Source: Dendrophyllia cribrosa (taxonomy: Eukaryota; Cnidaria; Anthozoa; Scleractinia; Dendrophylliidae). From it: DNA of 64,000 bases. Below are positions 21,860-33,100 of the stretch, one piece after another. Position 1 is the first letter of the stretch. Every line of letters starts with the position of its first letter. The notes under the pieces are model-generated. The model ran no database searches, had not been told where the DNA came from, and saw only the letters and a list, made by a program, of their open reading frames with translations. Both the position numbers and the translations under genes were made by a program. The DNA lies in NCBI GenBank assembly GCA_024195265.1, contig JAJLRJ010000014.1, positions 15,782,959-15,846,958 of the forward strand. Direction: 5' to 3'.

Positions 21860-22165
21860 CACTCTGAAATTTAAGTATCATCAATTGATAAACAACTGAC
21901 ATTTATTAATTGCTTTAGTTAATTGGCTGTCATCCTCTGCAGCTGAACAAAGATCTAGAGGGTACGATATGGATAGCAAAACGTGTTTCCCACGAGTGAT
22001 TAACATCTTATTTCTCCAATCAATATCAGTAGGTTGTAAAGCAGACAAGTAGAGAGAAGAAGAGCATTCATCAGCAATGGATAGATGTTTTAATCTTGTG
22101 ATCAGGGGAAAGCGCTTGGAATGGCGTTGTGCTGGTTTTCCATATAACTTGCATTTTAGTGCCTT
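21860..22165. other. End of duplicated block A
   Basis: Aligns with 38410-38860 (shared TTAATTGGCTGTCATCC, ATATGGATAGCAAAACG). No exon identified. Confidence 0.6.
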
Positions 22166-22169
22166 TAAG

Positions 22170-23160
22170 GCGGGAGTACACCTGAATTTCAATGTAGTTA
22201 AGAGGTTTAAAAAAGGATAGAAGGAAGAAAATAATTTTTGGAACACTAACAGACAGTTGATACCCACGCAAGAGCACCCCAGGTTCATAGTGGACTAGTA
22301 TTTTGGTGTCCATCCACTAATTTTTAACTTCAAATTCTAATTTTAAAACGACATTTAATTAAATCTTTAATATTTCTTACTTTCCTAAATTTTACAAATC
22401 CTTTCCTCCCAAACATATCCAAAAATCACCCAAAAATTTACAAAACACTTCATAACACAGATTCGTGAGATGAGCGAAGGGTTTTTGAATTGCTTGAAAC
22501 GTGAATGAAATATTACTATTAAACCCATGTTAAGTGGCGGAAAAATGGCATTCAGGTGGCCCCCGCCTACCCTGCGAGCAGAGCCTCTTTCGATCCTCCT
22601 AGAAGGATCGAAAGAGGCTCTGCTCGCAGGGTAACCCCCGCCTAAAACGGGACTCAACCTATAAAATTTGAATGAAATTTTAAGAGGTTTAAAGAAGGGG
22701 TGGAGGAAAGAAAATGATTTTCGGGACACCAACAGACGGTTGATACCCACGCAAGAGCACCCCAGGTTGCTAGTGGACTAACTTGGTGTCCGTCTATTAA
22801 TTATTAACTTCAAATTCTAATTTTAAAACTTCACTAAATCTTCACTATTACTTATTTCTCTTAAATTTACAAATCCTTTTAGAAAACTAATTCCTCCCAA
22901 ACATACCCAAAAATCACCCAAAAATTTTCAAAACACCCCGCACCCCGTAACATAAATTCATGAGATGAGTGAATGGTTTTTGAATTGCATGAAATATTCC
23001 ATTAAACCCATGCTAAGTGGCGGAAAAATGTCACTCAGATGTACCCCCGCTTTAAAGGAAAATATATGAAAGCTGATATAATTTAACCTCTTTGATTCTC
23101 TTATCTGAAAAATCTGAAGATTTCAGCGCCAGATACAACATTGCAATGATCAACATCCAA
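22170..23160. repeat. Tandem pair of an approximately 500-bp dispersed repeat
   Basis: Two units share GTTGATACCCACGCAAGAGC, TCCCAAACATA and AGTGGCGGAAAAATG phrases (22240-22560 and 22735-23050). A third copy lies at 26255-26640, with fragments at 39975-40055, 42015-42120 and 44275-44395. Confidence 0.85.
22568..22633. mobile_element. 66-bp palindromic insertion, 8-9 bp target duplication
   Basis: A near-perfect hairpin TACCCTGCGAGCAGAGCC... / ...GGCTCTGCTCGCAGGGTA. It is flanked by CCCCCGCC on both sides (9 bp if one mismatch is allowed) and inserted in the dispersed repeat; sister repeats at 23040 and 26455 show the empty site. Confidence 0.9.
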
Positions 23161-23294
23161 ATTATTCCTACAATATTTGTACATTGTCAAGCAGTCTGGT
23201 GAAGAGAATAGACATTCTCATCACCGCCTCTTTGTTTGACACTTCAGTTGACCCAAACTCGTTTCCAGGTTCTTCTCCGCTTTCAAAATGGCGG

Positions 23295-23317
23295 CGGGGG
23301 GGGGGGGGGGGGGGGGG
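23295..23317. repeat. G homopolymer
   Basis: An uninterrupted run of about 23 G between GGCGGC and ATTTATTTGGG. Confidence 0.98.
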
Positions 23318-23592
23318 ATTTATTTGGGTGGAGAGGAGCGTTACGTGACTGTACCAGTTCTTATCGGCCAACTCGATTTCGATAGACTCGGCACTCAGTA
23401 AATTTTTCCTTTGTGTTCACGATTTTCGTGTTACGTTTTTAATTTCTGTTGTGTTCGGCTATTTTTTGTTTGTGTTTAAGATATTTTGATTTGCGTGTCA
23501 ATGTTAATGGTTTTCGACAATTTTTATGCGTGTTTCAAGATTTCAAGATTGAGTACGGGTTTGCCACAAACGGTTGAAGGCAGGATACGGAA

Positions 23593-23728
23593 TAGCCTGT
23601 TCCAGGCTCCGAGATAGTAAAAGAGGGAAAGAAGCGGGGGAACTGGGGAGAGGGTGGTCGCCGACCACCCTCTCGACAGTTCCCCCGCTTTTTTTCCCTC
23701 TCTTCGAGCGTTCCCCACTAACAGGCTA
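23593..23728. mobile_element. 136-bp palindromic insertion with 9-bp target duplication
   Basis: Ends TAGCCTGTT/AACAGGCTA, with long inner arms (GAGGGAAAGAAGCGGGGGAAC...; GGGTGGTCG/CGACCACCC at the centre). Flanked by GATACGGAA on both sides (23584-23592, 23729-23737). Confidence 0.92.
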
Positions 23729-23827
23729 GATACGGAAACGTGTTCGAGTTCGAACCTTTGTGGACTGTACGTACAACTGTATAGGGTAAGAAAACAGGCG
23801 AAACAAGCATTTTAGCCGTAATTGTCG

Positions 23828-23833
23828 TTTATT
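23828..23833 (-). terminator. AATAAA poly(A) signal of WAP copy B
   Basis: Same position and context as in copy A, about 130 bases past the terminal acceptor; the difference is partly the hairpin inserted in A. Confidence 0.65.
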
Positions 23834-23961
23834 TTTATATGCTCTTACATAATTAAACACGTAACAAGCATTCTTAGGTTAGATATACAACTAATAAAAA
23901 CTACGTCATGTTATTTTCGATGACAACCTTGATCACGGGTTTGAAATGTTCCAACTCGATC

Positions 23962-23966
23962 TCAGA
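23962..23966 (-). CDS. WAP copy B, exon 5 (terminal coding bases)
   Basis: TTTTCATTTTAG acceptor, then TC + TGA in phase 1, as in copy A. Confidence 0.7.
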
Positions 23967-26900
23967 CTAAAATGAAAATATAGAAAAATAAATAAATAAG
24001 TTTGTAACAAGTATAAATCGGAAGTATCTTTTATAAAAACAATGAACTGCAAGGCTGATCTGACCACGTAAAAAGGTAAAATTTGCGAGACACCATCACG
24101 ACTGAAACCACGGTTACGATCCTACTTTATTGGTTTCAGTCGTGATGGTGTCTCGCAAATTTTACTTTTTTTACGTGGTCAGATCAGCCTTGCAGTTCAT
24201 TGTTTTTGTTCATTCATTTTTTGGCTGGTTAGGTCTCCCGTAGATCCTACGTATCATTAGCAGCATTATCGTTTGCGGTCTTCTGCAGTTTACTTTTGTA
24301 TCTTTTATATACAACCAGTCTCGCATACGGAGCATGCGCCAGCGGTACCAAGTGGCGCGTGGTCAAAACTGGGTTGTACTACGTCATCAGCTACTATATT
24401 GTACTTTCCACTATCGACTAAACGAAGGAGCTATCAAAATGACATTGTTTATGGAACTTAAGAGGACTCGATAACAGCGCAATTGTGGAGAAATTATAAA
24501 ATTTATAGACCAAAAAAAAAAACATTTCCCTGCCCTGCTGTTTCTTACCTCACTACACCCCCCCGGCGCAGGGATCCAAAACCACCAAGCTCTGTAACAG
24601 ATTGAAACTAATTTTTAGTTTGAATGAATTCAAAATGAGTGAATGAATGAATGAATGATTGAGGGCTGGGTGACGTGAGTCGGCTAGTGAATGAATGAGC
24701 GAATGAATGAATGAATGAATGAATGAATGAATGAATGAATGAATGAATGAATGAATGAATGAATGAATGAATGAATGAATGAATGAATGAATGAATGAAT
24801 GAATGAATGAATGAATGAATGAATGAATGAATGAATGAATGAATGAATGAATGAATGAATGAATGAATGAATGAATGAATGAGCGAGTGAATAAATGAAT
24901 GAATGAATGAAGGAATAGGAATGGATGAAAGGAATAAAAAGAATGAATGAATGGTGGAGAAGGATACAGAGAAATGAGGAGAGGAAAGGAGGGAGTTGAA
25001 GACTGGGTGTAAGCGAGTTAGACAACAACAGATTTTGTGCGTGTGCACGTGCCAAGACATGTCATAGTTATTGTAATGATAATAAGCTAATAAACACTAT
25101 GCGCTTTCGGGTTATTGTACTTCCGGTTATGTACGCACCGCCGGCGTCATGATGCATTGCGCACTATGTATTCTTGGTTTTCACGTACGTCGTATCAAAA
25201 TTCAGAAGCATTAAATAACAGATTTCGATTCCAAAATGTTTATGGAATTGTAGAGAGTTTAAAACTACACATCTGGGCCAAATTGTGAAGCGCAAAAGCA
25301 TTTCGTTCAGGAGTTATAGGCGAACGAGTATTAGACATTTTAGTAAGAAATGTATGGAGCGGCCATCTTGGTGCCCTGACTCAGGAGTACAAACGTGGCG
25401 GCCAAAAATTCAAAGTCTTAAAATCACAAAAAAATCAAATCACAAAATATTTTATTCGCTATAAGTTATAAGCACCCTTAAAAAATGCAAAAAATAACTT
25501 TCAGCTGATTCAATTTTGTTTATTTTTACGGCTTATCTGAAATAAAGTAACGAATTGGGTGACAAATTTAAAATCTTTATAAATCAAAAGCAAAACATCG
25601 TTAAAACCAGAAACTTGTTGTGAAAGATTATAACACTGGTGTCCACATACCATGTAAAAGACAGCTTTGTAGGACATATACTTTAGATGTTTGAATTTTT
25701 ATTGACTGACGTCATGTGAAAACCAAGACTCGAATAGCATGCTCCCGCCACATTGCTTTTGTGTATTGAGTGTTCAACATGGTTAACACTCGTTTCCATC
25801 TCTCAAACTGACCTTGGACACCTTATGAGGTTTTACACAACGTAGTAGTTTTATCGTTTTACCGCAGTACTGACGTACACGAGAACAGAACCCCATTTAT
25901 TGGGAAGAGAACCCGAAGAACTGAGAACAGAGCTCCGGTTAAGCAAAGAGTAGCGTTTTGGAGTTTAGCATTGATCTACAGTGTTTAGGGTTAAGCACTG
26001 ATTTGAAAACGGTTAGCTTTCATTTATTGTTATGGGTAACTCTATAAATATGTTAAAAATTACATCTTTCGGCAGCTAGTCCACGTTGGTGTAGTGGATG
26101 TAAGGATATTAGTTATGAAGCGAACGACTCAGGTTCGAGGCTAGAATTATTCTGATCTTTTTTTCTAATTTTACTCTAAAGTGTGAAATAGGTTTTACTT
26201 CATGTAACGTAAAGTGAAAAGGAAAGGTCAGTTTGAGATATGGTGTGATATAATCGCATTTCTTATTTCCTAAATTTTACAAATCGTTTAAGAAAAACTA
26301 TTTTCTACCAAACATACCCCAACATACCCAAAAATTTACAAAGCACCCCATAACATAGATTCGTGAGAAGAGCGAAGGGTTTTTGAATTGCTTGAAACGT
26401 GAACGAAATATTTCCACTAAATCCATGTTAACTGGCGGAAAAATGGCATTCAGGTGGACCCCCACCTTAAAGTAAAATATATGAGAGCTTATATAATTTG
26501 GCCTCTTTGATTCTCTTATCTGAAGAATCTGAAGATTTCAGCGCCAGATACAACATTCTAATGATCAACATCCAAATTCTTCCCACAATATCTGTACATT
26601 GTCACGTCTGATCAGGTGAAGAAATAGACATTTTCACGATAGATGGTTTTCACTCACGTGACCTTCAGTCCTGTGGGACTCAAATGACAAAGGCCATGGC
26701 GGCCATGTTGGTGCACATAGCAACAAAAGAAGTTCATTAAAATTCGTTTGTAGGTGTGCACCAACATGGCCGCCGTGACGTAACATGAAAACCACCTATT
26801 TCCTCTTTGTTTGACACTTCATCAGCTTAATTAATAAGTAAAATTGATACATCTTAATTTAGCAAGTTTTTAATTTTTCAGGTACCTGTCAGTGCCCACA

Positions 26901-29900
26901 TGCAGGCCTTTACGCAACCGTCCACACAGCATAATTGACCATCCTTACAATCTTGATCTCCATTGCAGTAGTTACCACAAAAGTCAGAAAAACCGTTATC
27001 AGGAGGGCAAACACCGCGACTTGGCTCAACTGAAAGAACCAGATTAAAACAATAGAGCAGTTTTCAATTGACTGTCGCAAAACGAAAACCAAAGTTGTAA
27101 TCACTCAGGCCAATCACAGCAGACGTAGATAATTCATTGATCCAATAAGAACGCGAAGCAAATACATGTCGCCGGCGCCAAGCGCGGGAAAATGCGTGTG
27201 AGTAAGTCACTATTGGTTTTGGTTTTACCTCTGATTGGTTAATAAAGTGGCGCGAGATTTTTTTAACCAATCACAAAGCGTAGCAATGCAAAATCAAAGC
27301 AATTGCGAATTTACTTTCGACACTCAATTAAAACCGTTCTATAAATACAAAGGTAGATAAGAGGTACAATATAGGTACAATATAGGTACAATATAGGTAC
27401 AATATAGGTACAATATAAGTACAATATGAAAGTGATAATGCCCGAGCTGCGAGGTCTTCTTAAAAATACTCCATGTTGGAATTTTTAATAAATTATGCTG
27501 ATTTTGTAAATTGAGAAGATTCTAGAAAACCACTGAGGTGGAACATTAGGTCATTAATGTGATCAGTGAGGTGTAACAGGAGGCTTTTATTGAAAACAAG
27601 AGGCTACACGTTGCCTATACTCATGCGCATGAGACTCTAAGACGCGTTGATTGAAGCTACCAATTTTTCTGTACTCTCTTTTAATATTTAATTTATTGAT
27701 TCCGGATCAAATCCACACTCGTCTATTACTTTCCAAGCCGTGAATTATTTCTGTTACATTTAAAAGAAACTACTTAAAAAAGCAATGAAGTCAGTAAAAA
27801 TCGACATTAATATGACACGCATTCCACAGTCCATAATCCACAGAAGTCCAGTCCCGAAGTCCAAATTTTTTTTAAAATCCGATGGGTTTTAGTATTAACG
27901 ACGCTGACGACGCCGTTTTGCCGTGTGTTTCTATTGTTCTTTCTTTAAAAAATTCTTGAAATTACTCACCACAGGCAGCGAGGACTGTTCCGACACAGGT
28001 ATTGTAAAGAATCGGCAGTAAAAACGGAATAAATTGACGATATGCTTACCAGCGCGAGAGATCGATGTTTGCCTGTATATACGAGAATTTAGTTTTATCG
28101 ACTGAGTCGATAAGGTAAATTGACCACCGTAAAAAGATTCAAGTAGCTGACGTTTCGAGCGCTAGCCCTTCGTCGGAGCGAATCAAGGAATTGTGGGTAG
28201 TGTGTGGTTTTATATAGTAAGCGGTGGAGCTACGCTATTGGTGGAAATTTGGTGACGTGAAAAACAAATGTAAATTAGTTGAATGAAAAGCGTTCGTTGA
28301 TTCCGTGGGGTTTGAGAGTGCCGATTTGAAAGATGATTTGCCGTTGAATGTACGTCTAATTTAATAGACTAAGGGTTTAGAGTTCCAGCGAGAAACCACT
28401 CCCCCCCCCCCAGGACGGCCGAGACATGGTCATGAACAAATGTATAGACTCTCAACTTAACTTAAATACTAAATTTTATCTTTTAGTACCTGGTTCCTTG
28501 CACTCGTTTCCACATGTATCTGTGCAGCACTTCTGCTTCCCTGGACATTCGTCATCTCTGTGGCACAACGAAACAAACCCAGAACAAATGCCAAGGCCAG
28601 AAGGCTTAGGACAATTACCTTGTTTCGGCTCGTAACCTGGTCCTGCAGTATGAGGAGCTAGTAGGATACGAATTCAATACAAATACTTTAGAAATATGTA
28701 CCTATTCCATAAACGAACAAAAATAAAAGGAAGAACTGATGAAGTTTCGGCGCGCGGTATGAATAAGACTTTTTAAGTGCACCACAGAGTACAGATGAAC
28801 AAATTCAACGGTTCATCTGAGTAGCAGATCTGGGGGGGAGGGAGATCCAGATCCACCCTCCCCTCCCTCCTCACAGGGCTGCTCAAAAGCTGCTCAATAG
28901 CTTTCATTTGAATGGGCATACTGCAGGGGCGGATACAGGAGAGGGGGCGGGGGCGGGGGCGGGGGGCGGGGGCGGGGGCGGGAGGGGGGGGGGATCGGGT
29001 GGCCAGCCACCCCTTTAGACCGTCGGTTTTTACACTTTTCTTTTTAATTGCAACAATGAAAAATTTTATAGACTTAGGCATATACCCGTAGCCACTCCCC
29101 ATAAAAAAATCCTCGTTCCGCCTCTGTACTGAAGGATTTCATCCACAGAATCAAAAGTTACAGCCACTTGTACGAAATAATAAACGGTACAACAGGAAAC
29201 TACTGCTCAATATCTTTCATTTGAATGGTCACACTTTAGCATTTCATCCACAGACACAATAGTTTATATCACCTTGTACCGCATGATAAACAGTACTACA
29301 GCAAAGCACTGCTCAAAATTTAGCTTTCATTTAAATGGTCACACGTCAGTTAGGATTTCATCCACAGACCCAAGCATAATAAACAGGTACTACAGGAAAG
29401 TAATTCCCAATTGAATGGTCACTGGCCTTCATCAGCAAACGTGAAACTTAGAACCATAAGGTACTTCGCTTGCAAGACAAGAAGGGATAAACCTAAATAA
29501 AAATTACTTTTGCTAAAGGACACGTTTTCGCGGACATTCTCTTGGTATTCTTCTGTGATGAAAGCATTTCATATTCTTACTGTAGGAGGTGGTTGTGTCG
29601 ATAGTTATTATAATTAGTGATTGCCTGTTAGCACGTGCAAATGCCTTGCGTGGCATGTGTGTATATATTAAGCTGTCCATAATTTATGCGAGGCAGTTTT
29701 ACTTTGGTTACCGTGGTTGTACGTTTTGATGAACACTGTGGATTAGAAATCCCTCGTAATCACAACTAATATGAGCGAGTTACTCACCCTGTCTCTTCAT
29801 TTTAGCCGATCGCGACCAAGCCTGATCCTGAGAAACAAAAAGAAAGGATCTAATCTGTTTATATAACATTTCGATATTACAATAAAAACTTTCTAAAGTA

Positions 29901-30136
29901 AATATAAATGATAATAACCGAAATAATTACTAATAATATTCAATAAGTAATAGCACTTTTTTGTAATAATATAGTATTAAACTATCTCTGTAGCAAAGGA
30001 AAAGGAAGATGAAATGGTATACAAATATCAAGATTGAGCCGAGAGAGATCAGAAAATGTGGAATGTAAGGACTAAGGTCATACCCGGGTGGTCATCAAGG
30101 GTGAAGTCGTTACCTAAAGAACATGGGAGTGTTTCA

Positions 30137-30178
<42 letters not shown>

Positions 30179-33100
30179 ATAGCGAGGTTGGGGGAGGGGA
30201 GGAATAGCGAGGTGGGGGTAGGAGGGTACTGATCACCCTGAGATTAGAAAGAATTTTGATTAATTTCTTTGGGCCTTTTTAACATTGGAAATTTTCGTTT
30301 CAGTTCCTGAGTATAACCTAAGAAAAGGCCCTGGAACCCTTAAGAGTGACTTTCCCTAAATACCAACTATAGCCGTGCAAGATAGAAAAATCGACATCGC
30401 CCAAACTTTGCCACAATAAAGACCTTAGAAAACTATTTCAGAAAATATAGGTTTCAGCTGTTTTGGATTTATATATTCCAAGCAGGACAATATTTTAATA
30501 TTTACCCTTGCCAGGGGCCTCAGACAGGCGAAAAATGCCCTTTTTAGTTGGCCTCGTGTGCAAAATTTAAAAGAGGCTGGATCACTATTTCACTACTTTA
30601 AAATCCAGCGATCCTTTCTTTACCTTTTGCCGTTATTAGAATGTAATAATATTTTCAACTACAAGTTACCGTTAGAAACGGTGTTTTTAAAAGTGTCAAA
30701 ATTGGCTAACTTTAGAAACAAAAATCACTACCTGGTACATGGATTTTGAACTCAAGTTAACATTCTAATAAAACAGCAACGCTAGTTCTATTGAAATATG
30801 AAATAAAATTTTGGGGCAATTAAAACTGCGAAGTTTGACAGCCAAAAACATTCACGCTACTTGATCGAAATTGGAGAATGTTGACCATCAACAACAGTCG
30901 TATCGCCAGCCGATAAAATTGAATTGCCCTAGTGTTTTTTATATTTTCTTCAAGCAGATCCTTCTCGTACCACTTTATGGCCATATTTAGGTTTTGCTGG
31001 TAAAATGCATCCTCTGTGGCTTCGAAAAAGTTATATTCCTTTAGTCGTTTCTCAGGAAAATTAAGACAAATCGCTTTATACTCTGTTTACAACCAAGAAT
31101 TATCGCCGATAAACCCTTGTGAATCTCTTCATCTTCACTACTTTCTTAGGGCATCTTTTTATATGATAACATAAGACATAAAAATAAAACAAAACGAAAG
31201 TAAAGCGGGACTCACCTTTGATTTCTTTGGGTCAAGAACGATACAAGAACGTCGAGAAAACAAAGTCCGTTCATCGCCGTGCCGAGCGTGACATCATTGC
31301 GAGGCACCGTGACAAGTTTTACTAAGTCCCAGATCACTAGCTCTGTCACGTCAACATTTCGTACATCGAAGGTGGAAAACGAGTAGTCTCCTGAGCATTT
31401 ATTAGTAAACATTTATTTATTAGCAAAATTCTTGTCAATGTAATTCTGTCACGTAACATTGAATTCATTGCAATAACTGTGAGTCATTCTTACAACTGTG
31501 AGTTTTGTGCTGCTGCACTTGTCTTACATTTCGTTTCTGGTATTGTACCCCTACAAGTTTAGGAACATCTTTGTTTCGGAATTTCGTCTGCAGCCAGGGT
31601 TCTGAATATCAAAAAAAGTTGATGGGAAACCTTTACTCCAGAACAATAATCTAGCTAATACTTCGGTGGTAGTGGTTTAACAAAAGAAACGGCAAACTGT
31701 TCCTTACGGCAGAAAAACAGAAACAGAAGCAAAAACAAATAAAATAAAATAAAAGTGGAATATAATAGTGCCCAATATTTCGCTTTGCAAAAAAAAGCTT
31801 CTTCAGGGGCTAGCACTATAAATGATTATAAAACCGTTATACAAGTGGTTTTGAAAAAATAACGAATAACAAAAACAATAAATATGATAGGTGGAGGGTT
31901 TGACGGGTAATAAACTAAACTGACTAGTGATGAGAAAGTTAATGAAGTTCGTCGCGTCTGTTGATTCCAAGTGGTTCTAACGTCTTTGCTTTATCTATGA
32001 GAAATGCTTCACGCGCTTTTCGTACAAAGTCTTAGCTATTACGTAATAACTCAAGTGGTATAAGTTGCATATCCTTAGTAGAGTGTCCCGGTAGATTAAA
32101 GTGTTCTGATATAGGAGTAGGGCAGCTGAGGTGATGTGGATTCTCTACAGAGCGGCGATGTTCACCAAAGCGAACAACTTTGGAGAACAACTTTGAACAC
32201 CTTTGGAGAGAAATGTGTAATCAGAATAAGACTTTGCAGCCAAAATATGCTTGGTATGTTCTTCCAACCTTACTGTATAAATTGAACAATTTTTGTTTCT
32301 AAAACACGCCAGATTAAAATCGCGAAATTTCGTTCTTTTCCTTTTTCGAGAGAGGGGCAATTCTTGAAAGGGGACAAAAAAGAATTGCAGGCTTAATGGC
32401 TTTTGAATATTTCGTTCCCAAAGAATAAAATCCTAAGCCGGATACCCCTCACAACAGTTGCATGCTTTTATAAGGTCTTCTAACATAGAAAGATAAGGTG
32501 CTTTCCTTCGCCCTTTGATGTGCGCTATTTCCACGTCAAAACAGTGCGAAGCATTAATAAACTGAGTTGTTGCAGTTTACGTGACTGGAACATGTCACAT
32601 AAGTTAAACATGTCAAACACAATTGGGTGCGTCAAGGCCACTTCTTTCAGGACAGTTGAACGGACATGTTCATTTGCCGCTTCTTCTTCAGCTGCTATTG
32701 TGTCTTCGTCCTGTTCTTCGTGGTCGGATTCACGTTGTATGTGTCGCTGTTTTGACGCTCTTCTTCTTCTCGCTAAACCGTGTGGTTTTCTTGCTCGATC
32801 TTAGAGCCCATCCTTCCGGTGGTGCTTCAGTTATTGTTGTTAGACTTGGAAGCGGCATACCTTCCAGAGTTGGGGGAGGAGCACTTCCATCACCTTGCAG
32901 CTTTTCGTAATACATGTACATGGCTTTTGCCTTGTCCATAAGTGTCTCTTTAACAGGGCGCAACTCACATTTCTCGTAGAACAAATGATTTTCTAAAGCC
33001 GAGTGACGCGTGTATGCCCTTATGCAACCATCCTTTGGACAGGAAAATAGTGGATTTGCCACAGAATCTATTACGGCTTTTACAGAAACTTCTTCGTCGA

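Noticed and set aside
24608..25060. 150-codon frame of repeated His-Ser-Phe-Ile
   Set aside because: Translation of (GAAT)n; the same pattern appears in more than one frame.
32520..32910. Two overlapping plus-strand frames, one Ser/Cys-rich
   Set aside because: Antisense to the zinc-finger fragment and overlapping each other; no domain or signal.
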